Positions 40,907-48,549 of a stretch of DNA of 64,000 nt are shown piece after piece. Source of the DNA: Collimonas antrihumi. GTDB taxonomy: Bacteria > Pseudomonadota > Gammaproteobacteria > Burkholderiales > Burkholderiaceae_D. The notes under the pieces were generated by a model. That model was not told the origin of the DNA. It searched no databases and worked only from the letters and a program-made list of their open reading frames with translations. Where the stretch lies: NCBI RefSeq assembly GCF_018304965.1, contig NZ_JAGQED010000024.1:1-64000 (forward strand). Reading direction: 5' to 3'. Position 1 is the first letter of the stretch. Each line of letters starts with the position of its first letter. A program made the position numbers and the translations under genes.

Positions 40907-41005
40907 ACTACCGACCTATGGAGTACGCCCGCGCACCGCCACTACCGACCTTTGGAGTACGCACTACCGACCTATGAAGTACGGACTACCGACCTATGGA
41001 GTACG
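40907..41005 (+). repeat. Iteron array, putative replication origin
   Basis: Four direct repeats of ACTACCGACCTATGGAGTACG (21 bp, one or two mismatches) begin at 40,907, 40,941, 40,963 and 40,985. The last three have a 22-bp period, two DNA turns, typical of initiator-bound iterons. The following 41,006-41,153 is more AT-rich (GTTAACCATGTTTTAACCATATATTTAACC), a plausible unwinding region, and leads into trbJ. Confidence 0.85.
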
Positions 41006-41153
41006 CCCCAAATCGCCGAAACCCGCATCAGGCTTGTCTTTCCGGCGAATTCGACGGGTCGTTAACCATGTTTTAACCATATATTTAACCCCGGCACCTG
41101 TGGACAACCTTCAGCCGAACCACAAGCCGGATGACACCAAAAAGGAAAAGCAA

Positions 41154-41906
41154 ATGATCCAAACAGCAAAGCGCAGGGCGGTGATTGCCGCCTTGGCATG
41201 CACCATGATTGTCTCGAACGCACAGGCCGGCAGCGTGGCCGGCAACGGCGGCGCAACCGAAGTCACGCAGATTCTGAATAACGGCGAGTTGGTCATTCAA
41301 TCGTCGCAACTGTACACGGAGGTTCAGCAGACGCTGCAGACGATGAACGACGTGCATACGCAGCTGCAAAACCTGATCGCGGCCCCGCAGCAGCTATGGG
41401 GCCAGGCGCAGCAGGATTTGACCCAGCTCACGCAACTGGTCAGCCAAACCACAGCCATCAGCTACGCGGCCGGCAACATCGACCAGCAGTTTCGCCAGGC
41501 ATACCCCGGTTACGCGCAAAGCGCTGGCGCGACCAACTACGGCAGTCAGTACAAGGCCCTGATCGGCAAAGCGTTCGACGGTCTGAATTCCGCCCTGCAG
41601 GCGGCCGGCTTGAACGCCAGCCAGTTCACCAGCGAGCGGGCCGCCATCCAGCAGATTCAAGGTATTTCCGCCGGCTCGCCTGGTGCGCTGCAGGCCGTCC
41701 AGGCCGGCAACATGATCGCCAGCCAGACCATCGACCAATTGCAGAAGCTACGCCAACTGATCGCCGCGCAGACGCAATCGCAGTCGAACTTCCTGGCCGC
41801 GCAGGCGCAAATCCAATCCAACCAGACCGACGCCACGCAAACGCTCATGAAGCAGGGCAACGGCACGGTGCGGCAATCCAACCAAAGCGGCTTCAAGAGC
41901 TTCTAA
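41154..41906 (+). CDS. trbJ: P-type conjugative transfer protein TrbJ (VirB5-like)
   Basis: Pilus-associated minor subunit of a P-type type IV secretion system. ATG 41154 (after AAAGGAAAA) gives 250 aa with a signal peptide ending ...SNAQA and a long Gln/Ala-rich helical body, typical of TrbJ/VirB5. Its C-terminus, GNGTVRQSNQSGFKSF, resembles that of the next gene's product. Exported to periplasm and pilus tip in characterised relatives. Confidence 0.85.
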   Translation: MIQTAKRRAVIAALACTMIVSNAQAGSVAGNGGATEVTQILNNGELVIQSSQLYTEVQQTLQTMNDVHTQLQNLIAAPQQLWGQAQQDLTQLTQLVSQTTAISYAAGNIDQQFRQAYPGYAQSAGATNYGSQYKALIGKAFDGLNSALQAAGLNASQFTSERAAIQQIQGISAGSPGALQAVQAGNMIASQTIDQLQKLRQLIAAQTQSQSNFLAAQAQIQSNQTDATQTLMKQGNGTVRQSNQSGFKSF

Positions 41907-41921
41907 CCAGGGGGAATCGAC

Positions 41922-42161
41922 ATGATGCACACGCTAAACAATCTGACCCGCAACCTCACGCCACCGCAGCGGAAATGGGGTGCGCTCACCGTCGCGGTTC
42001 TCATCGTCGCGCTGTTCTCGCTGCTGACTGGTTGCGATAGCAAAGCGGATCAAGAGGCAAGGCAACGCCAAAAAGAACAAGACGACGCCATGAAACAACT
42101 GACGCACCAGGGCGACGGCAAAGTACGCAAGCCCGGCGAGAGCGGCTTTAAGGGGTACTGA
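41922..42161 (+). CDS. Small lipoprotein, TrbK-like
   Basis: A 79-aa protein with an N-terminal membrane/signal segment and lipobox SLLTGC (Cys about residue 38). The short charged mature part ends GDGKVRKPGESGFKGY. Position between trbJ and trbL matches TrbK, the entry-exclusion lipoprotein of IncP plasmids. Sequence similarity to TrbK itself cannot be claimed. It starts 15 bp after trbJ and ends 1 bp before trbL. Confidence 0.7.
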   Translation: MMHTLNNLTRNLTPPQRKWGALTVAVLIVALFSLLTGCDSKADQEARQRQKEQDDAMKQLTHQGDGKVRKPGESGFKGY

Positions 42162-42162
42162 C

Positions 42163-43896
42163 ATGAAGAAATCCAAATGGCTCCTGATGCTCGCCAGCCT
42201 GGTCCTGGTGGCATCGCCGGCGTTTGCGACCGGCGAATACGACCTGGGTTCGATCATGACGCAGTACCAGACGGCGGCCACGCAGTTCGGGCAAAACATC
42301 ACCTCGATTGCGCTCAAGCTGACCTATACGCTGTTCACGCTCGACATCTGCTGGCTGGCGGCAAGCCGCACGCTCAAGAATGCCGACGCCGTTGAAATCG
42401 GCACCGCCGTCATCATGCGCCTGATGTGGGCCAGCCTGGTGATTTGGCTCATCAACAATCCCAGCGTGCCGCTCGCCTTCGTCAACAGCTTCATCCAGAT
42501 CGGCAAGACCGGAGCCGGCACCACGGCCATCAGCCCTAGCGACGTGTTCTGGCAAGGCGTAGACATGGTGAACCTGATGATGACGAAGTTTTCCGACAAT
42601 GCCACGGTCGCCGGCGTGCCGGTCCCGGCCGGCATCGCGGCGATGAGCAATCCGTTCGCCGCCATCCTGATCGGCATGGCACTGATCGTCATCATCGTTT
42701 GCTATTCGCTGCTGGCTGCGCAATTCGCCGTGGCGTGGGTACAGCTTTGGTTCTATCTGGCCGTGTACCCGATTGTGTTGGCCTTCGGCACGCTCAAATT
42801 CACGCGAGACATGGCGATGAAGGTCATCACGACGCCGATTGTGTACGGCGTTCGCTTCATGGCGATCTATTTCATCATCGCGGTCGGCACCACGCTCGCG
42901 GCTGCCTTCGGCACCGAGATCGGCAACCTATCGTTGACCAACCTCTCGCCAATTTGGACCGTGCTGGCCGGCTCGGTGCTGTTGTTGATGCTGACTTTGA
43001 AGGTTCCCACTTTGGCGTCGGACCTGTTGGGCGGGACCGCTTCCTTGTCGGCCGGCGACGGCGTTGGCGCGGGCCTGGTCGCCGGCGGCGCAATCGGAGC
43101 GGTGGCGGGTGGCGCATACGCCCTCGGGACCGGCGCGGCCAATGGTGTCGCCGGCGCGATCAAAGCAGGCCAATCCGCTATCGCCCAGGCGCGAGAAAAG
43201 GGTGCGACCGGCATGATGGCGACCACGGCCGGCGCTGCCGGCGCGATTGGCAGCGCGGTCGGCGAGGCCGCGATGGACGGGATCAAGGGGTTGGGTGCGG
43301 AATCCTCCGGCGGCAAGCTGGCGAACCGGATGGACGCCAAGACGGCAAGCATCCGAGAAGCGAAGGCGGCCGGAAGTCCGGCGGCATCCGTGCCGGGTGG
43401 TCAACCGCCAGCGCCGGCGTCGCCTGCAGGGCCAACAAGCCAGGTTCCGCCGGCGACCGATAGCGCCCAACCACAGGCCAGCGACGACACACCGCCGACA
43501 CCAACCCGCGACACGCCACCAGCGCCAAACAGTGACGCAACCAGCGGGGCTACGCCGGTCGCCGCACCCGCTGCGTCTGAATCGGACAAATCGGCCGCCG
43601 CGCCGACCGCGCCGGTGCCGACGACCACGAGCGCTGCAGCATCACCACCCGCACCAGTAGCCGACGCTACCAAGGGGACCGAAGGCGTAAATGCAAGTCC
43701 TGCGCCCGCTACGACAGCTTCGACAGTCACACCAGCAGCGGATGCAGCTAAAGGCCCTGAAAGCGCGAACTCTGGACCCGCTGCGCCGGCGGCATCGAGC
43801 AAAGCCACCGATGCGGCAAAACAGGTACTGACCGAGATGGAGAAAACCGGCGGCGCTGCAGGCGGTTCGATCCAGACGCACCACGGCGACGAGTAG
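42163..43896 (+). CDS. trbL: P-type conjugative transfer protein TrbL (VirB6-like)
   Basis: Polytopic inner-membrane subunit of the type IV secretion channel. The 577-aa protein has a signal peptide (cleaved after SPAFA) and about six membrane segments (residues 40-310). A Gly/Ala-rich region follows, then a long low-complexity Pro/Ala/Thr tail (about 400-560), as seen in TrbL proteins. No other channel subunits follow, so the transfer apparatus is incomplete in this element. Confidence 0.87.
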   Translation: MKKSKWLLMLASLVLVASPAFATGEYDLGSIMTQYQTAATQFGQNITSIALKLTYTLFTLDICWLAASRTLKNADAVEIGTAVIMRLMWASLVIWLINNPSVPLAFVNSFIQIGKTGAGTTAISPSDVFWQGVDMVNLMMTKFSDNATVAGVPVPAGIAAMSNPFAAILIGMALIVIIVCYSLLAAQFAVAWVQLWFYLAVYPIVLAFGTLKFTRDMAMKVITTPIVYGVRFMAIYFIIAVGTTLAAAFGTEIGNLSLTNLSPIWTVLAGSVLLLMLTLKVPTLASDLLGGTASLSAGDGVGAGLVAGGAIGAVAGGAYALGTGAANGVAGAIKAGQSAIAQAREKGATGMMATTAGAAGAIGSAVGEAAMDGIKGLGAESSGGKLANRMDAKTASIREAKAAGSPAASVPGGQPPAPASPAGPTSQVPPATDSAQPQASDDTPPTPTRDTPPAPNSDATSGATPVAAPAASESDKSAAAPTAPVPTTTSAAASPPAPVADATKGTEGVNASPAPATTASTVTPAADAAKGPESANSGPAAPAASSKATDAAKQVLTEMEKTGGAAGGSIQTHHGDE

Positions 43897-43978
43897 GCAA
43901 TTCCGATTGCTGAGTCATCGGAATTGAAAAAATAACGATTACTCAGTCATCACAATTCACGAACAGGAGTCAGAAAAA

Positions 43979-44266
43979 ATGAGCAAAGCACCAAAAATTG
44001 ACGGGTTCGCCGTTGAAGTCATCCCCACCTTTCGCCGTGGCAGCACCGTCTGGGCGGCCTGGCTGACCGAGCAGCCAACCGCCAAGGCGGAAGGTGGTGG
44101 CTACGACGAGGCATTGAAGGCACTGTCCGCCAGATGGGACGAAATCAAAGCCGCGCATCGAGCAGCGGGTCAGCCAATCCCGACGCCAGCGCGACGCAGA
44201 GGTAACAAGCGAATTCTCGATACGATCCGCCGGCTTGGGGAGCGGAAGACAGCGCCGATTTTTTGA
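43979..44266 (+). CDS. Hypothetical 95-aa protein
   Basis: Not recognised. A compact 95-aa protein; the N-terminal half has a beta-rich FAVEVIPTFRRGSTVWAAWL, and the middle helix GYDEALKALSARWDEIKAA is followed by a basic tail (PARRRGNKRILDTIRRLGERK) that could contact nucleic acid. AACAGGAG precedes ATG 43979, 9 bases upstream, supporting expression. Between it and trbL lies an 82-bp gap containing two similar CAATTC/CGGAATTG stretches. Confidence 0.55.
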   Translation: MSKAPKIDGFAVEVIPTFRRGSTVWAAWLTEQPTAKAEGGGYDEALKALSARWDEIKAAHRAAGQPIPTPARRRGNKRILDTIRRLGERKTAPIF

Positions 44267-44291
44267 GGCGCACATCGGTATGTCGCGCATC

Positions 44292-44311
44292 CGATACGTG
44301 TACACGCATCG
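44292..44311. promoter_or_regulatory. Palindrome, site 2 of 3
   Basis: CGATACGTGTACACGCATCG, one base from the perfect palindrome at 38,620. It lies 25 bp after the 95-aa gene and upstream of the repeat-rich gap leading to the RHH gene at 44,735. Confidence 0.6.
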
Positions 44312-44346
44312 GAATTCCGTGTGTTGGCAATATGAATCCGCTATGC

Positions 44347-44490
44347 GTCCAATGTGCATCCATTTTGTTCATTTTCTGTTTCGACCTGTTGCGCTTTGTT
44401 CCGTTCTTGTTCCGATTTCGGTCCAAAGTGCATCCAGGTTGCATCCGTTTTGTTCATTTCCTGTTGCGCTTTGTTGTCATCTTGTTGCGG
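44347..44490 (+). repeat. Two ~70-bp direct repeats in the 468-bp gap
   Basis: Segments 44,347-44,414 and 44,421-44,490 share GTCCAA.GTGCATCC, TTTTGTTCATTT, CCTGTTGCGCTTTGTT and TCTTGTT in order, with one small insertion, a period of about 74 bp. The gap 44,267-44,734 is more AT-rich than its flanks and holds no gene I can support on either strand. It could be an origin of transfer, a regulatory RNA or a recombination scar. Confidence 0.6.
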
Positions 44491-44734
44491 CGATAGTGCG
44501 GACTGTAGTGGATTCTCGCGTAAGCACAGCGTGGAATCAGATATTTGGCGTAGCGGGAAAATCGTACTGCACAACCCCTCATGATTTTTCTTAGTGGAAC
44601 ATAAAGGGGGTGTTGCGCTGCGCTGCTGTTTTTGTAGTTTTACGTTGCAGCATGCGGCCTTGCCGCGTACTGCGTTTATCAAAAATGTATTGCGATTGCA
44701 TGGCGCATTTGCAATACGAGTATCGGAGGTGCCT

Positions 44735-45319
44735 ATGGCAGCAAAACGGACATATTCCGTGCGCCTGGATGATGAGCAGCGACAACAGCTCGAAGCGAGG
44801 GCCGGCGGAAAGCTCGCGGTCGGGAATCTCATTCGCTGCGCAATCGACGCCTATCTGCGGCAGGAAGAGGAACGGGATTACCTGGCGGATGTGGAGGCGC
44901 GAATAGCTGCGACGATCAATCGGCTTGCGCGCCAGGTCGAGAAGGACCGCGCCGAGCAGCAGATCGTCGTTGCCATGCTGGACGGGTTGCGGGAATGGCT
45001 GGCCTTCACGCTACCGACGCCGGCCGACAAGCAAAAGGCGACCGAGCTGATGACGGAACGCAACGCGATGTTCCTGGATCGGCTGCCGGCGCTGTTCACG
45101 ACCTCCACCAAGGCCAAGGTCACGGCGTATATGGAAGCCAGCGACCGGACGGCGGAACCTTGCCCGCAATGCGGCACAGGGACGCTCAGGCGCAAGGAAG
45201 GACGAAAGGGCACGTTCTGGTACTGCACCAACTGGAATGCGACGCCAAAGTGTGAAGCGACGTTCAAGGACGACGGCGGCCGTCCGCTCATGCCGAGCGA
45301 GGAAGGGGCCGACGCATGA
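44735..45319 (+). CDS. Ribbon-helix-helix protein with C-terminal C4 zinc finger
   Basis: From ATG 44735 (GGAGG 5 bases upstream) the product is 194 aa. Residues 1-45 look like a ribbon-helix-helix DNA-binding domain (YSVRLDDEQRQQLEARA). A helical linker follows (about 50-130). Near the C-terminus CPQCGTGTLRRKEGRKG...WYC...KC is a topoisomerase-type C4 zinc finger. This fits a mobilisation accessory or plasmid regulator, but the exact role is unknown. Its stop overlaps the next start (ATGA). Confidence 0.75.
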   Translation: MAAKRTYSVRLDDEQRQQLEARAGGKLAVGNLIRCAIDAYLRQEEERDYLADVEARIAATINRLARQVEKDRAEQQIVVAMLDGLREWLAFTLPTPADKQKATELMTERNAMFLDRLPALFTTSTKAKVTAYMEASDRTAEPCPQCGTGTLRRKEGRKGTFWYCTNWNATPKCEATFKDDGGRPLMPSEEGADA

Positions 45320-45699
45320 AGCTGCCGACTACAAATTTCAACAGCAATGGAGAACGGGATATGAATGATCGAAGCAACGAGCTTACCCTGGCGCTGGCAG
45401 CTATGACGGAAGCCACGTCAGTCCATCACGTATTCGATGACTCGCTGTCGGAACGCGGCGCGGGGACAGTACGGTATGTCCTGGAGGCTGACGGCAGGCT
45501 GTTTTTAGCCTGGTGCGATGAGGATACGGCCGATATGGTGGTATCGCCGATTGACCTTTGGGATTTCGACAATCTGCTGGATGTCCTGGGCGATCCGCTG
45601 GCGGTATTGTCGTTCCGGGAAATCGACAGCGCGACCTTAGCGAAGGTGGCAGCGAGGACGTTTGCGGCGTCCGCACTGCCTGTCACGAAAACCCATTGA
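45316..45699 (+). CDS. Hypothetical 127-aa protein
   Basis: Not recognised. Acidic protein with predicted alternating strands (RYVLEADGRLFLAWCDEDTADMVV). It overlaps the preceding zinc-finger gene by 4 bp, so it is probably cotranslated. An internal ATG at 45,361 (MNDRSNELT, preceded by GGAGAACGG) is an equally good start and would give 112 aa. Confidence 0.55.
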   Translation: MKLPTTNFNSNGERDMNDRSNELTLALAAMTEATSVHHVFDDSLSERGAGTVRYVLEADGRLFLAWCDEDTADMVVSPIDLWDFDNLLDVLGDPLAVLSFREIDSATLAKVAARTFAASALPVTKTH

Positions 45700-45709
45700 G
45701 AGAGCAACC

Positions 45710-45775
45710 ATGACATTGCAAAGATACACCAAAGGCGGGAATTTGGGCCAACTTCACCAGCGCGGAGGGCAATAA
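45710..45775 (+). CDS. Possible 21-aa small protein
   Basis: ATG 45710 preceded by AGAGAG encodes MTLQRYTKGGNLGQLHQRGG plus one residue, stopping 2 bp before the next gene's ATG. Its close packing (10 bp after the previous gene) suggests a real small gene or leader, but the short length makes this weak. The next gene's Shine-Dalgarno (GGAGGG) lies within it. Confidence 0.3.
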   Translation: MTLQRYTKGGNLGQLHQRGGQ

Positions 45776-45777
45776 CG

Positions 45778-46056
45778 ATGTTCTACCTTGCCTATGTCCG
45801 AACCGATGCCCAAGGCGTAATCGGCGCGACGCTGCCGGATTTCGAGCTATCTGCGATGGCCGATTCTGTGAGCGAGCTGCCCGACCGGCTGGAAGAAACG
45901 ATTGCAGCGCACTATCGCGGCAACGCCCCAAAAACCTCCTATCTTGAAGACCTTCAAGATGACGATGCCTACCAGGGCGGCTGGTGGCTCTTCCTTAATC
46001 TCGACGTAGCCTTCCTTACCAGCCGGCGGGGACAGCAGCGGGGGCGTGCGCAATGA
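45778..46056 (+). CDS. HicB-like antitoxin-fold protein
   Basis: A 92-aa protein whose first half resembles the partial RNase H-like HicB fold: FYLAYVRTDAQGVIGATLPDFEL, then a helix SVSELPDRLEETIAAHY. There is no HicA toxin neighbour and no C-terminal DNA-binding domain, so it may be an orphan with another role. It overlaps traB by 4 bp. Confidence 0.55.
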   Translation: MFYLAYVRTDAQGVIGATLPDFELSAMADSVSELPDRLEETIAAHYRGNAPKTSYLEDLQDDDAYQGGWWLFLNLDVAFLTSRRGQQRGRAQ

Positions 46057-47234
46057 GCGCCAGGCGGCCGCTGTTGGTTGCCGGCGGGGCTCTATGCGGC
46101 TTCGCCTGGGGACATGAAGGCTTTACCTGGCTGATCGGCCTGGCGGCCGTTATGCCGCTCCTTTGGCATTGGTCTACATCGAGGCGATGGGCAGGCGTTA
46201 CCGTGCTGGCCTATTACCTGGCCGGCAGCCGGGGCCTGCCTTTCGGTGCCGGCATTTTTTTCGCTGAATCGGCCCCGGTCTGGTTTAGCTGGGCGCTTTG
46301 GCTGGCCGCCGGCTCGATCAATGCCTTGCCCTGGTTTCTCCTTTGGAGTCAAAACCCACGCCGACAGGCGTGGACCATGCCGGTTGCCCTGGCGCTGACG
46401 GCATTGCCTCCCCTTGGCTTTATCGGCTGGACTCATCCTCTGACGACCGCCGGCGTCGTTTTCCCTGAGCTGGGCTTCGTTGGCCTGGCGCTCCTGGTTA
46501 TCGGTCTGGTGGCCGTGGTGTTGAGTAGCTGGCCTGTGGTGGCAACGGTCGCCGGTGTCGCTGTGGTGGCGAATGTCTGCGCGGCACAGTGGCTCAAGCC
46601 TGCGCCCTGGGTGGCTACCTGGTCGGCGCAAAACACACACTTTGCGCGTCTGCAGACGGACGCCAAGCCCGATTTGTTGGGCGACGGAAAGCGCGTCATG
46701 CAGATTCTGATGATCGCCGGCCAGGTCGAACCTGGGCGGGTGGTAGTCTTGCCTGAAACGGTCTTGCCGCGTGTCCGCCAGGGCAACGAATTCGCCGCAA
46801 TGATGCTGGCCGATGTGTCGGCCAGGCTGAAAGCGAAGGGCAGCGCGATCCTGGTGGGTGCCGAAGTGGCCGTACCTGGTCGGCAGCTGCAAAATGCACT
46901 GGTTGCTCTGGGCGATGCCAGCGGTCCGCTGGTCCAGCGCGTGCCGGTGCCGATTGGCATGTGGCGGCCGTGGGCTGCGGAATCTATCGCGGCCGATCCG
47001 CTGGGCAGTGGTGTCGGCCAGGTCGCCGGCCGCAAGGTAGCTTACTCGATCTGCTATGAGCAGCTGCTAGTGTTTCCGTTCCTGGTCAGTATGACGCACG
47101 GCCCTGATTTGATTGTCGGCGCGGCAAATGACTGGTGGGCGCGAGATACCAGCATTCCGACGATTCAAGGGCAGGCACTTGACCTGTGGGGCCGTCTGTT
47201 TGATTTGCCTGTGGTCAGTGCTACAAACATTTGA
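46053..47234 (+). CDS. traB: TraB-like protein (Lnt/nitrilase-family, P-type conjugation)
   Basis: A 393-aa membrane protein with six or so hydrophobic segments in residues 1-185 and a nitrilase-superfamily domain after that: catalytic Glu in VVVLPETVLPR and catalytic Cys in AYSICYEQLLVF. This is the apolipoprotein N-acyltransferase layout, as in IncP TraB proteins. The protein stops right after DLPVVSATNI, where related domains usually continue for a few strands, so the C-terminus may be short. Role in transfer is not established. Confidence 0.8.
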   Translation: MSARRPLLVAGGALCGFAWGHEGFTWLIGLAAVMPLLWHWSTSRRWAGVTVLAYYLAGSRGLPFGAGIFFAESAPVWFSWALWLAAGSINALPWFLLWSQNPRRQAWTMPVALALTALPPLGFIGWTHPLTTAGVVFPELGFVGLALLVIGLVAVVLSSWPVVATVAGVAVVANVCAAQWLKPAPWVATWSAQNTHFARLQTDAKPDLLGDGKRVMQILMIAGQVEPGRVVVLPETVLPRVRQGNEFAAMMLADVSARLKAKGSAILVGAEVAVPGRQLQNALVALGDASGPLVQRVPVPIGMWRPWAAESIAADPLGSGVGQVAGRKVAYSICYEQLLVFPFLVSMTHGPDLIVGAANDWWARDTSIPTIQGQALDLWGRLFDLPVVSATNI

Positions 47235-47245
47235 GGTGCATCGTT

Positions 47246-47455
47246 ATGAGCGTAAGTCTGAAATTAATCCTGTCCGATGACCTGAACCGCGAAATTGACC
47301 GGGCAGCGACCGAAACCCAATCCAGCAAAGGCGAGATTCTGCGCAAAGCAATGCAGCTTTATCTGACGGCACGACACGGTAGTCGGCAAGGCTTAAAGCT
47401 GGGGTTGGTCGATCCCAAAACCGACATGCTGCATTCGGAAATTATCGGCCTGTAA
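47246..47455 (+). CDS. Ribbon-helix-helix (CopG-like) protein
   Basis: A 69-aa protein: SLKLILSDDLNREIDRAA followed by SKGEILRKAMQLYL has the strand-helix-helix pattern of RHH antitoxins and plasmid regulators. ATG 47246 follows GAGG at good distance. No partner toxin is adjacent: upstream is traB and downstream a phosphatase. Possibly the factor that recognises one of the element's palindromes, which is speculation. Confidence 0.7.
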   Translation: MSVSLKLILSDDLNREIDRAATETQSSKGEILRKAMQLYLTARHGSRQGLKLGLVDPKTDMLHSEIIGL

Positions 47456-47526
47456 TCATCTATGGCAAAACACAGATGATTGGACGGGGAAAATCTTCGG
47501 AAAAAGGCCCTGAGCCTTAATCGGCA

Positions 47527-47541
47527 GCGTGTACACGCATC
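47527..47541. promoter_or_regulatory. Palindrome, site 3 of 3
   Basis: GCGTGTACACGC (47,527-47,538) is perfectly self-complementary and is followed by ATC, as in the other two sites. It lies 19 bp before the phosphatase start, overlapping where its promoter would be, so binding could repress that gene. Confidence 0.6.
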
Positions 47542-47559
47542 CTATGCTACGCTTGGCGG

Positions 47560-48387
47560 ATGAAGAAACTGACCTTTATCCGTCATGCTGAAAGCGTGGC
47601 GAACGCGGGTGGCGTCACTATGCCACACGACGCTATCCCGCTGTCCGACCTGGGCCGCCTGCAGGCGCGTGAGCTTGCGACCGCGCTTGACGTGACGCCG
47701 GCGACTGTACTGGTGTCGAGTTTCATCCGAACGCACCAAACGGCGCAGCCATATTGCGAACGGTTTGACGTATGCCCGAAAGTGTGTCCTCATCTAAACG
47801 AGTTTTCCGTAATTGATCCTGCACTGATTGATGGACTGGACGGGGCGCAGCGCAAACCCTTCGTGAAGGCATATTGGGACGATCCTAATATCCATCGACG
47901 CATCGGTGCGAATGCTGACACATTTGCAGAATTTGATGCTCGCGTTATTGCGTTCATGGCCGGCATGGATGATTTACCTGATGCGTCCGTTATTTTCGGT
48001 CATGGCATTTGGTTCGGGCTGTTGCTATGGCGGTTACTGGGCTATACGGCGGACGACGCTGCAGGCATGCGTTCTTTCCGACACTTTCAGCTCGGCTTTC
48101 CTATGCCAAACTGCGCCGCTTTTACCCTGACACAGATCGAACGCGGGCACTGGAGCGTTCGGGCAAGCAGCAGTCTTGCTCTCCGAATTTCAAATGTACG
48201 ACTGGATATCGGCGCATTTCAGGAAGATGCACTGGCCGAAAGCGACGCTGCAGGAGCGCAGGAAGCCTTGACATCTTGGGCTGCATATCAGGAAACCGGC
48301 CGACACCTCACCGGCCAGGAAGTGCGCACCTGGTTGAGTGCCTGGGGCACCGAAGATGAAAACGCGGTGCCTGCGTGCCACCGGTAA
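47560..48387 (+). CDS. Histidine phosphatase superfamily protein
   Basis: A 275-aa protein beginning MKKLTFIRHAESVANAGG, the RHG-type phosphohistidine motif (His about residue 9). A second Arg lies in VLVSSFIRTHQTAQPY, and a distal catalytic His in SVIFGHGIWFGLLLW (about 148). So the core is a phosphoglycerate-mutase-like phosphatase. The last 80 residues are extra relative to minimal members. Substrate unknown; an unusual passenger on a mobile element. Confidence 0.85.
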   Translation: MKKLTFIRHAESVANAGGVTMPHDAIPLSDLGRLQARELATALDVTPATVLVSSFIRTHQTAQPYCERFDVCPKVCPHLNEFSVIDPALIDGLDGAQRKPFVKAYWDDPNIHRRIGANADTFAEFDARVIAFMAGMDDLPDASVIFGHGIWFGLLLWRLLGYTADDAAGMRSFRHFQLGFPMPNCAAFTLTQIERGHWSVRASSSLALRISNVRLDIGAFQEDALAESDAAGAQEALTSWAAYQETGRHLTGQEVRTWLSAWGTEDENAVPACHR

Positions 48388-48461
48388 CCACTATTGATCT
48401 AGGTTTGGCGGCTCTACGTTGAACCGTGGTTTCCCGGCTGTTCACAAAACGGTCATTTCTT

Positions 48462-48486
48462 GGGCAGCTCTGAGAGCTGCCCTTTT
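48462..48486 (+). terminator. Terminator before the resolvase gene
   Basis: GGGCAGCTC / GAGCTGCCC stem with a TGA loop, then four T. It separates the phosphatase unit from the resolvase. The downstream bases (48,487-48,549) would hold the resolvase promoter and possibly a res site; CGTTCAGTTTTC...GCGAAAACG near the start is weakly symmetric. Confidence 0.75.
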
Positions 48487-48549
48487 CATTGGCTGGAGGC
48501 TACCTTGAGTGTTAAAATACCCGTTCAGTTTTCTATGGAGCGAAAACGT

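Noticed and set aside
40339-40977. 212-aa frame overlapping trfA
   Set aside because: Arg/His/Gly-rich alternative frame inside trfA and the iterons; no motif.
40907-41005. CRISPR array
   Set aside because: Four 21-bp repeats with 1-bp and 13-bp gaps and no spacers; the layout fits iterons. No CRISPR array or cas gene was seen elsewhere.
40818-41153. N-terminal extension of TrbJ through the iterons
   Set aside because: The open frame runs through the iterons as repeated YRPM/LPTYGVR peptides, but the signal peptide and Shine-Dalgarno place the real start at 41,154.
42699-43463. 254-aa frame within trbL
   Set aside because: Arg/Gly-rich shadow of trbL in the +2 frame.
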